From NCBI GenBank assembly GCA_031769625.1, contig JAUIMM010000003.1, positions 3,973,149 through 4,037,148 of the forward strand: 64,000 nt of DNA. Direction: 5' to 3'. Below the pieces are notes generated by a model that was not told where the DNA came from, ran no database searches, and was given only the letters and a program-made list of their open reading frames with translations. Both the position numbers and the translations under genes were made by a program. The DNA is from Taudactylus pleione (lineage: Eukaryota > Chordata > Amphibia > Anura > Myobatrachidae). Of this stretch, positions 23,017 through 34,095 are shown piece after piece. Within the stretch, counting starts at the first letter, position 1, and each line of letters starts with the position of its first letter.

Positions 23017-24529
23017 CCGGCCTGCCTTCCTAAGTATACCCAGTCCCTAGTGCCAATAGCGCTCGGGCCATTCCTCTCACCTCCAGGGTGGTAGGTGTGG
23101 AGTTAATAATAGAAAAAGTTAATTTTACGTAGGTGCACTACAGGAACCAGCATGCCCTGGTGCCAAAAATGGCTGGTAACCGGGCATGCTAAAACCTGTA
23201 GTGCAGCATGGAGAAATATAAAAAAACAAACGCATAAGTCTATCAGCCATGTTTTGGTTCATACTTACCTGCAGCGCCATGCCTGCCACCATCTCCCACT
23301 GCCCCTCCACATGTATCCGCTTTCCCTGCTAGAGACCTCAGTTACTGCTAAGCACTGCCACTGGCGTGTGCTTCGGAGAACAGACGAGTCATTTGGGTGC
23401 TGCAGTGCTGTAGTAAGCCAGTGTACTTAGTGCAGACAAAAAGCAATAACATGACTGCAGACACAGAATGCAACAAGGCTGGTTATGTCAGTTCAGCTGG
23501 ACATAATGCAGCTCAGACACAGCAAGGAGCCAGCCCAGTGACATTGGGTCATGGCTCTGACAGGCAGAGGATGTCACTGCTTGTTACTCTCATCCCATAG
23601 GAAGGAGGTGGTTTTGATGCACAGAAACCTCACTGTCTGAAATCCAGAGGCTGCCGTCTGTCGTTTAGCAGCATTTTCACCGGTGGACGGGACTGCAGCG
23701 CGGTTTTCTCGCTCTCCCGTTTGCCACCGATGCTCCGTAACAGCACCGAATATAAATAATACATTTTATGGATTGTGCAGTGCAGAAAAATTCTGCTGAT
23801 CTCCTCTAATCCACGAGTGTTAGCCTCCTGCAGTTAATATGTCTGCGGGCTGAGCCATCCTTCCTGTCTGGTTACATTTTCTCTGAATACTAATTCAGGG
23901 GCATCGTTCTGTTCTAGTTTTCTTTCAGCAGTCTTTCTTCTATTAATGTAAATAAGAGTTTGGAGTTTAAAATGAAATACGTAAGTTTGATATTATAGGT
24001 TATCATTATTTTATTAATTCATTCCATCCTGGTCTCTCGCTCCTTTGGAATCCTGCTGATTGTGGGGCACTAAGATTCCGCAACACTTCCCTTGTCCTGC
24101 TCTCCAGGCAGTATCTGGAGCCTTGTTGTTTAGAGCGCCAATGATGTCATTGAATGTGATTGGACAAGCCATGGGTGATTGTCCAATCAGCTTTCCTGAC
24201 ACGCGCCACCCACCTTTCTGCAGGCAAAGTTTTCCAGGCAAAGCTAGCTGCCAGCAGAGCAGAGTACCCTCTCAATGGCAGGGATGGGATGCACTAGTTT
24301 AGTTAAGAGCTGGGGACTTTCTTTAATTCTTTTATCCAATCTCCACCTTTGCTGACTGTGAGCTGCCATGTTGATCCTCTACAGTTGATGGATGCACTGA
24401 TATGTTTATGACATGTTGAAAGAAACCTGTTTAACGAATGGCAAACCTGTAAATCATGTACAGCAAAGGCTGCAGCAAGCATTTTCCCTAACCGGGAAGT
24501 CTGTAAATCAATCACCCTGTGCCTAGGGG
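23017..24529. other. Intronic sequence with one small hairpin
   Basis: A short inverted repeat (CTACAGGAACCAGCATGCCC with GGGCATGCTAAAACCTGTAG) spans about 23138-23203. Nothing else was recognised. Confidence 0.4.
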
Positions 24530-24985
24530 TGTGAGAGAGACTTATACCCTTTTCACGCCTAGATCCCAGATCCGATCTGGGTTATTTAACATTGTTTCAA
24601 CTCATGTTACAGCTCTTCATTCACTTCACACAACACCTTTGGGCCCGGGTTATTTCCTGGGTCGTCAACTTTCACATTGCACCCGTGTCGGCCCGGCAAA
24701 ACCGTGTGTGTCGTTAGAAGTGGACCTGTCGCTTGTAGATGACATCATCTCCCAGCGCTCCTTATCCTTTTACCGTAACCCAGGTCGCACCTTTCAGACC
24801 ACAGTGTATCCGGGTCAGCCCCGGGAATAACCCTGGTCGTGACCAGGGCCAAGGACACAGGACACTCAACCTGGGTTGAGCCTTTCACAGCAAGCCAGGA
24901 CCCCAGTTGCCCCGGCAATAGCCCAGGTCAGAGGCTACATGTGTATAGCCTCTGACCTTTTCAGCATTTGTGGCAGTCGCGCTAA
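24530..24985. mobile_element. Possible MITE rich in CCCGGG/CCTGGG hairpins
   Basis: Begins around CCTTTTCACGCCTAGATCCC and contains repeated inverted boxes (GATCCCAGATC, ACCTGGGTTGAGCCTTTCAC, TCGTGACCAGGG). The ends cannot be fixed precisely. Confidence 0.35.
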
Positions 24986-25137
24986 ATAATAGCCCCTCTT
25001 AGTGCACCAGGTCCTGTGAGACTGTTAGCGCCGGGCATCTTTTTTTTTTTGTGTGCAAACTATGCAACTAGGATGCATCAGGAGACTGTGCTGATTAATA
25101 TAATATGCAACACTTGTATATCTGTGTGCAACTGAAA

Positions 25138-26006
25138 CCCGTATTCAATTTGAGGCGAAAAGTCCGGATCCACGATACTTTTTCGCAGATGATGTCATTT
25201 TCGCCTGTTTTGCTTTTACCCCGTATTCAATTTGAAAGACTTTCCGCCTAGGCGGAAAGTCAATACAATGTACTAGGCGAAAGAGTTTCGCCTATGAATA
25301 GCAGGCGGAAAAAAGTGCATAATTGGGGTTTTGGGGTGCAACATTGCGGGAACCCCCATGTAGCTTTCCGACAGTCCCCCAAAAGGTAAACTGTGTCAAA
25401 AAATTTAAATAAACACTTAAGGACACCCCAAAAAATGACTTTGAAAAAGGGGGCGAAAAAAAATGTTGGGGGACAAAGTTAAAACTAGTGAACTTGACTC
25501 TGGTGGGGTCCCCAAGTATGCCCCAAGTGTTTTGCTGATTGCAGTTGCTTGCGGGAGGTGAATTTTTCACAATTTTTTAAAATTTACTCTAGCAACTTTT
25601 AAATATGCTGACCCCCATTTTGAAGTACCCCAAATTTGCTGGGATAAGTTATTTTCTGGAAAAAATACTCCTGAATACTATTCTGCACCATGTATAGAAA
25701 AACGCTATTTAGCAGCTTTTGAGCCCGTTTAAAAACACCAAATACCTTCAGCAAGCCAAATCGGGGGGTACCATAGTGAAACCCCCATGTCAGAGCATCT
25801 TTTGGGGGGTGTCAGGCTGATTTCCCCAAATCTGACAGTGCTTTCCGCTTGTTTAAGTTTCGCCGGGTGCCGCTTTCGCGTCCTCTCAAATTGAACACAA
25901 CGAAAAGCGTGCGTGCGGAAAGTGTTTTCTCCAAAAACACGCAATGTAGGCGGAAAGTCCGGCAGGCGAAAAGTCCGGAACTTTTCGCCTCAGATTGAAT
26001 ACGGGC
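25138..26006. mobile_element. MITE of the GTATTCAATTTGAGGCGAAAAG family
   Basis: Left end CCCGTATTCAATTTGAGGCG and right end CGCCTCAGATTGAATACGGG are inverted, with AAAAGTCCGG next to both. A second CCCCGTATTCAATTTGAAAG sits about 80 bp inside the left end, as in the sister copy at 26512-27189. The interior has GGGGGGTGTCAGGCTGATTT and similar G-rich stretches but no transposase. Confidence 0.7.
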
Positions 26007-26107
26007 CTGAGTCTCTGAATCTGTATACTAAGTGTTACAATGTAGCAACCGCAGCTTTTTTCATTCCAAGTTCCGTTGTGCTTCATATACAGACTCCGGT
26101 GCTCACA

Positions 26108-26500
26108 GATATACGAGCGTCACATATCACATTAATCAGCAGAGTCTGCTGGTGCGTCCTGGTCACATCACATATCACATTAATCAGCACAGTCTGCTGG
26201 TGCGTCCTAGTCATATCACATTAATCAGCAGAGTCTGCTGGTGCGTCCTGGTCACATCACATATCACATTAATCAGCAGAGTCTGCTGGTGCGTCCTGGT
26301 CACATCACATATCACATTAATCAGCGGAGTCTGCTGGTGCGTCCTGGTCACATCACATATCACATTAATCAGCAGAGTCTGCTGGTGCGTCCTAGTCACA
26401 TCACATATCACATTAATCAGCAGAGTCTGCTGGTGCGTCCTGGTCACATCACATATCACATTAATCAGCAGAGTCTGCTGGTGCGTCCTGGTCGCTTCAC
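26108..26500. repeat. 48-bp minisatellite, ~8 units, with palindromic core
   Basis: The unit contains CAGCAGAGTCTGCTG, a perfect 7-bp inverted repeat around one base, plus CACATATCACATTAATCAG. Starts of GAGTCTGCTG at 26231, 26279 and 26327 give exactly 48 bp. The first units are irregular: one lacks a CACATAT step. Since 48 is divisible by three, both strands show long repetitive frames that are not genes. Confidence 0.95.
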
Positions 26501-26511
26501 TTTGCGACTTA

Positions 26512-27189
26512 GGGCCATATTCAATTAGCCTGCGAAAATGGGTGACTTCATTTTCGCCTGTTTCACTTATACCCATATTCAATTACAGAGACTTTTCACA
26601 GGGGCTAAGTGTTCACCATGTAATACATGGTGAAAAAAAGTGCAGAATTGGGGTTTAGGGGTGCAGAATAAATTTTTTTTAAAAAGAATCCTCAGGACAC
26701 CCCAAAAAATGTACTTTCATTTTGGGGGCGAAACAAAATATATTGGGGAGCAGTTTTAAACTAGCGAAATTGAGTCAGGGGGGCTTCCCATGTATTCGGC
26801 AGGTGTTTTCTAGAATGCGGCAGGTGCATTTTTGAAGAATTTTAAAAAATGACACTAGGGACTTAAAAATATGCTTGTACCCATTTTCATGTACCCCAAA
26901 TTTGATAGCTTTTTTTTTTTGTAAAAATATCTATGCTGAAGTGCTGTTCTTCACAGGCGCAAACCCCGACCATCTTCAGCAGACCAAATCGGGGGTACCC
27001 AAAGTGATCCCCCATGTCAGAACATCTTTTGGGGGGTGACTGGATGATTTCCCCAAAAACTGACAGCACTTTTCGATACTTACCTTTCCGCCGGGTCCCG
27101 TTTTCGCTGGATACTTTATCCCTGAAAAAACCAGCAATGATGGCGAAAAGTCCGACCTCGGACTTTTCGCCTCAAATTGAATTTGGCCC
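26512..27189. mobile_element. MITE of the GGGCCATATTCAATT family, TTA duplication
   Basis: GGGCCATATTCAATTAGCC at the left and CGCCTCAAATTGAATTTGGCCC at the right, flanked by TTA (26509-26511 and 27190-27192). Sister of 25138-26006, sharing CCCCATGTCAGA.CATCTTTTGGGG. The TTA duplications suggest PIF/Harbinger. Confidence 0.7.
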
Positions 27190-27567
27190 TTAGACTCATT
27201 TTCAGCAAACAAAGACACCCAACTTTTAGCACAGAACCTGGCGGCTCCCTCACGGCGGGTAAGTCGCGCTGCCTGGGGTAATGGACGAGGACACATCTGT
27301 ATACTCTGAAATACATAAAGTCTCTCATAATTACAAGTACAGATGTAGCGGCTGCTAATAACATTGAAAAGATTGAAAGTAATTCCAGCTGGTCACCCCC
27401 CACCCCCACCCCCAACCCATTCTGGAAGACACAACCCTACCCGTCCACAACACGAGGCTCTATCCAATCAGCGTTTGTGTTTACAGCGGGCAACGTGTTT
27501 CCTTGTTTTCAGCATCGGGTAAAGTATATTGCAGGACAGGTATAGATAGGTTCCCCGAAATGTCCAA

Positions 27568-27761
27568 GGGCCTGATTCAGACTCTGTCGCAAGAGCTGTG
27601 CGCTCGCAACCGGGTCGATGGTGGCCCACAGCGCATGCGCACGACGGAGCCATCACCTGGCCACTTAGTGAGTGGCCAGGAGGCCATTTAAAAAAAAAAA
27701 AAGCGGCCGTCCTGATTCAGAGCGAGCGCTCGCTTTTTGCGAGCGGCTCTGAATCAGGCCC
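27568..27761. mobile_element. Short PIF/Harbinger-like MITE, internally deleted
   Basis: Ends GGGCCTGATTCAGACTCTGT and GAGCGGCTCTGAATCAGGCC. It shares GCGCTCGCAACCGGGTCGAT then GGTGGCCCACAGCGCATGCG with 6725-7212, but only about 195 bp remain, with an A-run at 27690-27701 at the join. Confidence 0.7.
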
Positions 27762-28260
27762 TATACCCATCGGGCTTCCTCCATGTTAGGCAATGCCTCC
27801 GGCAATGGTATTTCTAATCAGTAGGATCTGCACCCAGCACCGCCGTGGCACCGCTACCGAACTCAGCGGCTGACCATTTCCTTTTTGTTTTATTGAGTGA
27901 AGTGAATGGCGTTGGTGGCGCACAGCGATCATTGTACAGCAATTCAGAGCCATAGACCAGTCACTTTGGGTGCAGCGCAGGTAGCTTCGGTGTGAAATGT
28001 AAAGAGCCCTGATTGTGAGTTGGTTGGGAATTAGTCGCATTTTGCTTCCGCGTTTTGGCCCTTTATTCGGAGATGGCTGGTAATGGAGTCACGTTCGCAG
28101 CCGCTCTCGCAAAAGCAGCTGTGGGAATATTAAAATGCAAATCTCTGCCTTCCCTTAGTGCTCCGCGTGCGATGGAGTATACGAGCGCTGAGACGCCCAC
28201 TTTCAGGCTGTGTTGTGCTATATGTGCTTTTGTGATAGTTTGTGAAAGTAGCTAGGGTCT
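27762..28260. other. Intronic sequence, no recognised feature
   Basis: Nothing beyond ordinary intron sequence was recognised. Confidence 0.35.
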
Positions 28261-28268
28261 ATTCTAGC

Positions 28269-28820
28269 GGAATGGGTATGAAATACCGCCGGCCACATGG
28301 CCAGCGGTTCGATTCCTGTCACCGGCAGCCCGACATGAGCAGAGTTCGAAGCAGCGGAAGCCCGACAGCGCTGGAAATCCAGATCGTGGATAGGTGAGTA
28401 TCTACTAACCTAAACTAACCCTCCTTAGGGGTGCCTAACCCTAACTTCCCCCCCAAGTGCCTAACCCTAACTCCCCCAAAAGTGCCTAACCCTAACCACC
28501 CCCTTCCCCGCTGCCTAACCCTAAGTCCCCCGGGGGGTGCCTAACCCTAAGTCCCCCCGGGGGTGCCTAACCCTCCCTCCCCCTAGCCTAACCCTCCCGG
28601 GGGGTGCCTAACCCTAAGTCCCCCCCGGGAGCCCTAAACCTAACCATCCCCCCCGCGCGGCTGTCCGCTTGCGGCGCCCAGCATCTCTACGATCGGGATG
28701 CCTGGCGCCGGTCTCCTGGCGTCGGGGAAATGCGGGCATCTACATCTAGACGCCCCGCATTTCACCCTTGCCGGGATATGACAGTCGGGAAGCCGGCTGC
28801 CGGCTTCCCGATTGCATACC
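28269..28820. mobile_element. hAT-like element with CTAACCC-rich core, third copy
   Basis: Flanked by ATTCTAGC (28261-28268) and GTTCTAGC (28821-28828), 7 of 8 matching. Left end GGAATGGGTATGAAATACCG, right end GAAGCCGGCTGCCGGCTTCC then CGATTGCATACC. The core at 28405-28640 is the complementary strand of the telomere-like array (GCCTAACCCTAACTCCCCC units). Confidence 0.65.
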
Positions 28821-28918
28821 GTTCTAGCTACAATCCTCAGATTTATTATTATCCTTTATTTATATGGCGCCACAAGGGGTCATAAACAGTTGAACAGAAC
28901 AAGAAAACGGTGACTTAT

Positions 28919-29251
28919 GCCGGCCATACACGGTGCGATATTGAAACGTCACGATGTGTTGTACGATTTCCCGTGAGATTCGTCCCTTGAAATTCTCCAT
29001 ACGATGTGTTCAAATGCTGTACGATTGACCGTTACGATCATACGATATGGATGCTAAAGTGTATCACATTGTACACAATAGATCGCAATCTTACTGTTTT
29101 GTCGTAAGATCTACGATCCAGCTATTCGACGGCTGGGACACGCATTGGCATCGTAAACTTACAGAATCAACACACGATGTGCACGATTCAGCGCTAAGAT
29201 TGATCGAAATCATCCACATCGTGCAAAATAATTGCACAGTGTATGGGCCGC
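28919..29251. mobile_element. Palindromic MITE nested in the LINE (GCCGGCCATACACGG ends)
   Basis: Left end GCCGGCCATACACGGTGCGA, right end ATTGCACAGTGTATGGGCCGC. The interior is full of CGAT-rich inverted motifs (GATCGTACGAT-like). It separates the LINE tail from its upstream part. Confidence 0.65.
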
Positions 29252-29376
29252 TTTACAGTACGAGACATTGCAGGACAAGTACATGGTATATAAACATTAT
29301 TGCGACAGTAGCAGGATGGCTAAAGTCAAGGATTAGGTGCTGTTGTAAGGAGTATAGAGTAGATATCCATATAAGT

Positions 29377-29850
29377 GGAATACATTGGAATCACGCCGGA
29401 CACGGGTCCGGCGTTTCAAATCTCGAGAGCGGCAGGCCGGCACGGCTGAAAATTCTGATCTGCAGGTAAGTATGAACTAACCTAACCTAACCCCCCCCCC
29501 TAACCCCTCTTAGGGGTGCCTAACCCTAACCTTCCCCCCAGTGCCTAAACCTAACCCCCCTTCCCCGCCGCCTAAACCTAAGTCGCCCTCCCCCTGCCTA
29601 ACCCTAACCTCCCGGGGGGGTGCCTAACCCTAAGTCCCCCCTGGACCTAAACCTAACCCTCCCTCCCCCCGTGGCTGTCTGCAGCAGCGCCCGGCATCAC
29701 TTCGATCGGGATGCCGGGCGCCGGTCTCCCAGCGTCGGTAAAATTACAGGCGTCTAGATTTAGACGCCTGTCATTTAACCCTCGCCAGGATAAAGCAGTT
29801 GGGAAGCCGGCAATTGGGATTATGTCAGCCGGCTTCCCGATTGCATACCC
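29377..29850. mobile_element. hAT-like element with CTAACCC-rich core, fourth copy
   Basis: A perfect 8-bp duplication ATATAAGT flanks it (29369-29376 and 29851-29858). Left end GGAATACATTGGAATCACGC, right end GCCGGCTTCCCGATTGCATA. The core (29485-29680) is CCTAACCCTAACCTTCCCCC-like. It is inserted into the LINE at 28846-30413. Confidence 0.7.
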
Positions 29851-30413
29851 ATATAAGTAAAGGAAGGAAAAGCACATGAGGGAAGAGGGCCCTGCTCGTG
29901 AGAGCTTACATTCTAACCGACATTCTACTTTACGTGAGAGTATTTGTAGGCATTTTGTTACTGTGGAAAGCCACGGTTCTCATTTCAGTTATCATTGAAG
30001 ATTGATGGGTAGCTGGAGCCACTTCATCAAGGGCTATTTAAAGAGTTTGGTTAAGGTGTGAAACGGAAGTCTGGAGAGGAGTGACAGTAGTTGGGGAGAG
30101 GTGGTCAGTTGTTGAGTGTGGATTCCATAAGGCACATTTCTTGAGTTGGAGGGTGATGGAAGACACATGATGTGTATGAGGTTTGTAGGATTTTTATTCC
30201 TTAGTAAATCAGCTGTCTGTGTGTGGAGCCTGGATTTGGTGATATGTCACCAGCTAATACAAGCAGAAGGAGAGAGAAATAAATATAGTTGTAGGAGGTG
30301 TGTAAAAGTTTTTTATGGGGACACAATGATGTTGTAATAGTCAATGTATGATGAGAAGAAAGCTCATGAGTTTTTAGAGGAGGGGAGTGAATCAATACGG
30401 CTGCAATGAGCAC

Positions 30414-31205
30414 AGAGAGGGGAGATGCAGGGAGAGGTAAGGTTATTATATCCTTAGAGAAAATACGGGTTGTAGGTATGAGACCGGTACCCGCGATGCC
30501 GCTGTTCTCAATCCCGAGCTAAAAGTCCGCCACGGGACTTAAGATGGGCATCCTACTGACGCCGGAGCATAGCTCCAAGATAGCATACAAGATAGCAGCG
30601 CCGATAGCCTGGGCTATGTATGAACGGTCAATTCATCTGACCGTTCCGCCTACTGCAGCTATCGATATCAACAGCTGCAGCATGGCGATGCCCTATCCCC
30701 ACAGCAGGGACAGAGCTGTCCTTGCTGCAGGGGCTGTTGGCTCCAGGGCCCCCCCCGCTCCGGCCGATGAGAGGCGAAGAGGTAGTAAAGAGGCGAAGCA
30801 GGAAACGTTATAGCAGTACGTTAAGTGCCGGTATAATACATCACCCCCACTGTCTTCTCCATGGCTCAGGTGAAGAAGATACTGTTAGTAGCTCCATCAT
30901 TAATATTGTCCTCATAGCTGCACTGTCATTATCCCCCTTCAGTGATTTCCCTGCCAAATTACGTCCAGCTGCTGTATATTGCATTTCCATCTTACTATAT
31001 ATAATAAAGCAGACAAGGCTATAATAAAACATCATTTATTAAATGGTAATTTTAAATGTTTCATTTGTTTGTCTAAAACGGCTGCTTCTATATTACATAG
31101 AATAATGCAACAGCACATTAGGATGTAAACATTTTGGAGTAACCTGTCATTTGTGGCTGTCAAGATCTGCAGTTAAGAAGATACTATTGTTTGCAGTTTC
31201 CAGCC
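30414..31205. other. Intronic sequence, no recognised feature
   Basis: A GC-rich part (30480-30800) has short hairpins such as CGATATCAACAGCTGCAGCA but no identifiable ends. Confidence 0.35.
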
Positions 31206-31568
31206 TAATGGTCGGTACACACTGGGCGATATTACTGAGCGACTGCACGATTACGACATTGTACTCGTGCAATCGCTCAGTAATCGTGCACAAATCGTGC
31301 ACTTTTATGTCGGAAACGACCAGCGATGCGCACTCCCGCTGGTCGTTTCCGACATTGTCCATCGCCTGAACATGCAGCACAATCGGACGACCTCGTCAGG
31401 TTACTGCATGTTGGGGAATGGGGGAGAGAGCCCGGCACTGAACAATATCGTTAATGATATCGTTCAGCGGCTGTGCTCAATGTCATGAACGACATTGAGC
31501 ACAGCCTGCCGGGGACACACTACACAATATCGCTCAGGGAGCATATCGTGTAGTGTGTACGCACCATT
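31206..31568. mobile_element. Palindromic MITE (GGTACACACTGGGCGATAT)
   Basis: TAATGGTCGGTACACACTGG and TAGTGTGTACGCACCATTA are inverted. The inner arms are also strongly self-complementary (GATTACGACATTGTACTCGT; CGTTTCCGACAT pairs). Confidence 0.65.
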
Positions 31569-31569
31569 A

Positions 31570-31897
31570 AGCTGGCCACACACCTAAAGATTATCTCTTC
31601 AACCAGCCAACTAGTTGATCGGTTGGAATGAAAATCTAGTAAGGTATGAAAGCAAATGACAATTAGCAATTTGCTCCCAAACGCCGGAAAATGGACAAAA
31701 ACTGTTGTTTGAATAAATTGTGTAGAATTAGATCAAACATTTAACAAACTTGTCTGAACGACCATTTTCATCTGTTTTCTGGCATATAGGAGCAAATTGC
31801 TGATCATCAGTTACTCCCATAGGTTACCAGATTTTCATTCCAACCAATTAACTAGTTGGCTGGTTGGACAGATAATCTTTAGATGTGTGGCCAGCTT
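31570..31897. mobile_element. Palindromic MITE (AGCTGGCCACACACC ends)
   Basis: AGCTGGCCACACACCTAAAG with GATTATCT on the left, AGATAATCTTTAGATGTGTG with GCCAGCT on the right. It directly abuts the previous element. Confidence 0.7.
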
Positions 31898-32700
31898 TCG
31901 TTTGCTACTGAGGCACAGCACTAATTACTGCCTGTCTGTGTGCAGTATCAGGTGCACACTAATTGATTCTCCTGTCTATGCACATCCCAGGTGCACACTA
32001 GTCTGTCAATAAGGGAGGCTTGCTCTGATTGTGCCCTGTTTCTGTTAAATTCCAGCCAGCCCTTCACTCCATGTCGGTGATAGTTTCTCGTACTTCTGGT
32101 TGTTCCAGTCTCCTGATTCTCAGTCAAGTTCCTTTGCCAGTTTACTGTGTTTGTCTGCTGCCGTTTGTACCATCCAGGCGGCGCAGTTTGCTTTCCACCT
32201 GTTCGTGATGCTTGTGTTATATAGGTGGCACTGTGTGCTTCCTCCTTCAGAAGCGCCAGTCTAGCACGGTGGCTTGTGTCAACCCAGCGACAAAGGCAAA
32301 ACCCAGCGTTCCGAGTGCGCTATCCTGAGCATCATCGCCAGTGTCACCACGGGGACACTGGTAGCTACTCAGTGCCTCCAGTGCGCAAACCAGCGCACCG
32401 TCGCCAGTGTCATCCTGGCGGCACTGGTAGCAGCGCTACTTCTTTGAACTGCACCATCTAAGACTTATCGGCCCAAAGGCTGCATCCATCTTGCTCTGGG
32501 CCCTCAGGCCACTGCCAACCAAGGCAAATTAGCCCTCAAGGCTGCTTCACCAGCCCAAAGGCTGCATCTTGCGCCAGGCCCTCAGGCCACGAACAGCTCT
32601 CAAGGCTGTTTACACCAGGTCAAACAAAGACTAACCCTCAGTCCTTACAGCTCTATCTACAGTTGATCATAACAGTGGCCCTGTGATTGTCACAGAATTC
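31898..32700. repeat. Unclassified dispersed repeat, possibly an LTR fragment
   Basis: Contains internal duplications: GCCCAAAGGCTGCATC twice (32471 and 32556 region), CCCTCAGGCCAC twice, and CGCCAGTGTCA(T/C)C twice. It ends near TGATCATAACAGTGGCCCTG, a form reminiscent of an LTR end plus primer-binding site. No second LTR or gag/pol was seen. Confidence 0.3.
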
Positions 32701-32740
32701 TACTGTGCCTTATATCATTCTTATATCCTATTCTAGGGGA

Positions 32741-33181
32741 TGCAGTCTAAAGGTCGACAGTCATAACATTGACATTGTTGAAATGTTGATAGGCAACATG
32801 TTGACATCCTCAGAATATTGACATGCTCACAACATCTAAAATCTCGACATGTGATATTACGACATTCATGTTAGGGTTAGGCTGCGGGGGAGGTTAGGGT
32901 TAGCCACTAGATGGAGGCTTATGGATAGGGATAGGACAAGCACACTTTCCAAAACTGGTGCTCCATCAGAGGTTTGCAGTGGAACTGCTGCCGAGACACG
33001 GAAGATACCACTGGAGTCAACCACTGCCGCCGGGAGCAGGTAATAGACCTTCGGGCCACCAAGGATGGTTTGTAGATATTATCATGTCGACATTACAGCA
33101 GTGTCGAATTTGTGAATGACCACATGCTGTATGGTGACATTCAACCTTGTCGACATGAAGAACGTCGACCTTCTTATACCG
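32741..33181. mobile_element. Possible MITE with GGTCGAC ends and TTAGGG-like core
   Basis: GCAGTCTAAAGGTCGACAGT at the left and CGTCGACCTTCTTATACCGC at the right are imperfectly inverted. The middle has GTTAGGGTTAGGCTGCGGGG. Short GTTGACAT/ATGTCGAC boxes repeat throughout. Confidence 0.45.
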
Positions 33182-34095
33182 CACCATTATGCCAGGTATG
33201 TAACTGTGAGCGATGGCTGGGAATCCCAACTGCCACATTAGCAGTGAAAAAGGGGTGTATTTATAATAAGCGCAGGGTGTGCGGTGCACACCCTGCACCC
33301 ATATTAATTAAAACTTGCCTCTCCGAAGTCCTACACCGGGTCTCTCAGCGCTGCTCAAAACGCCGGAAAATGGCCACCATGGCCATTTTTACAGCGTTTT
33401 GGTATGCGCTGTGAGGAAACCACCAGGAAAATGGCGGTCGCGCCATTTTCCCGGCAATCTGTGTATGTGCAGTAGACTCTGTGCACACTCTAGTGCCCAC
33501 AGTCTACTGATTCTGCGGTGGCTGGCTGGCCAGCTGCATCAGTTGGCTGCCGGGGTGAGGGGGGGGCGTGACGGAGGATGCACACGTGCCCCCCTCCTCT
33601 CTAAAGACACCCCTGAGGTGACCTCTACTGGAGAGCATTGTTCCTGCAGGCCATTGTGAGCCAGCAGAGGTGTGTCAGCCTAAGGAATGCTAGGTGTGTA
33701 CTACTAACCTACTAACCTTTCCATTGTTATTCTAGTGGCACAGACTGCTGGGGATTGTTATCCCAGTATCATCTCATAAATATAAAACAGTGTTTATCAT
33801 CGGTGACTGTGTGTTTTGTCAGTGCTCAGTACATACTGAAGAGCATTAAGCAAATATTTGCCTTGCTGTTTCATACATATTTCAAATGTTTTTCTGTCTG
33901 TAAGGACCCATGTCGATTACGTCCCTGTTTAATTTTTTGGCTAGGGTTGCAGTGATTACAAGGGGGGATAAGCAGAGGGCACTTTCACCCAGAGGTCGCA
34001 TAAAGTACACTACAGTGAGACAGCCGAATGAGATTTCCCCTACACATTAATCAGTTTATCAGTGCTCCTCACAGTAACTAGCAGAAGACACTAGA
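33182..34095. other. Intronic sequence, one CCAT-rich inverted motif
   Basis: GAAAATGGCCACCATGGCCATTTTT near 33365-33390 and AAAATGGCGGTCGCGCCATTTT near 33428-33450 are short palindromes. No element ends were identified. Confidence 0.35.

Larger units (their letters stand above)
28846..30413 (-). mobile_element. CR1/L2-like LINE, minus strand, deleted and split by two insertions
   Basis: Three pieces remain: 28846-28918 (3' tail), 29252-29376 and 29851-30413. The last includes GAGGGAAGAGGGCCCTGCTC, the 3' UTR motif of the copies at 19805 and 36605. On the minus strand 30413-30201 encodes FSLLLLVLAGDISPNPG, typical of the start of a CR1/L2 ORF2. Further frames with KCALWN and DEVAPATH resemble endonuclease-region motifs. 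In-frame stops and a missing reverse transcriptase show it is dead and internally deleted. Confidence 0.6.

Noticed and set aside
26032..26658. 208-codon (+) and 123-codon (-) repetitive frames
   Set aside because: They are the 48-bp minisatellite, also divisible by three, read on both strands; not protein genes.
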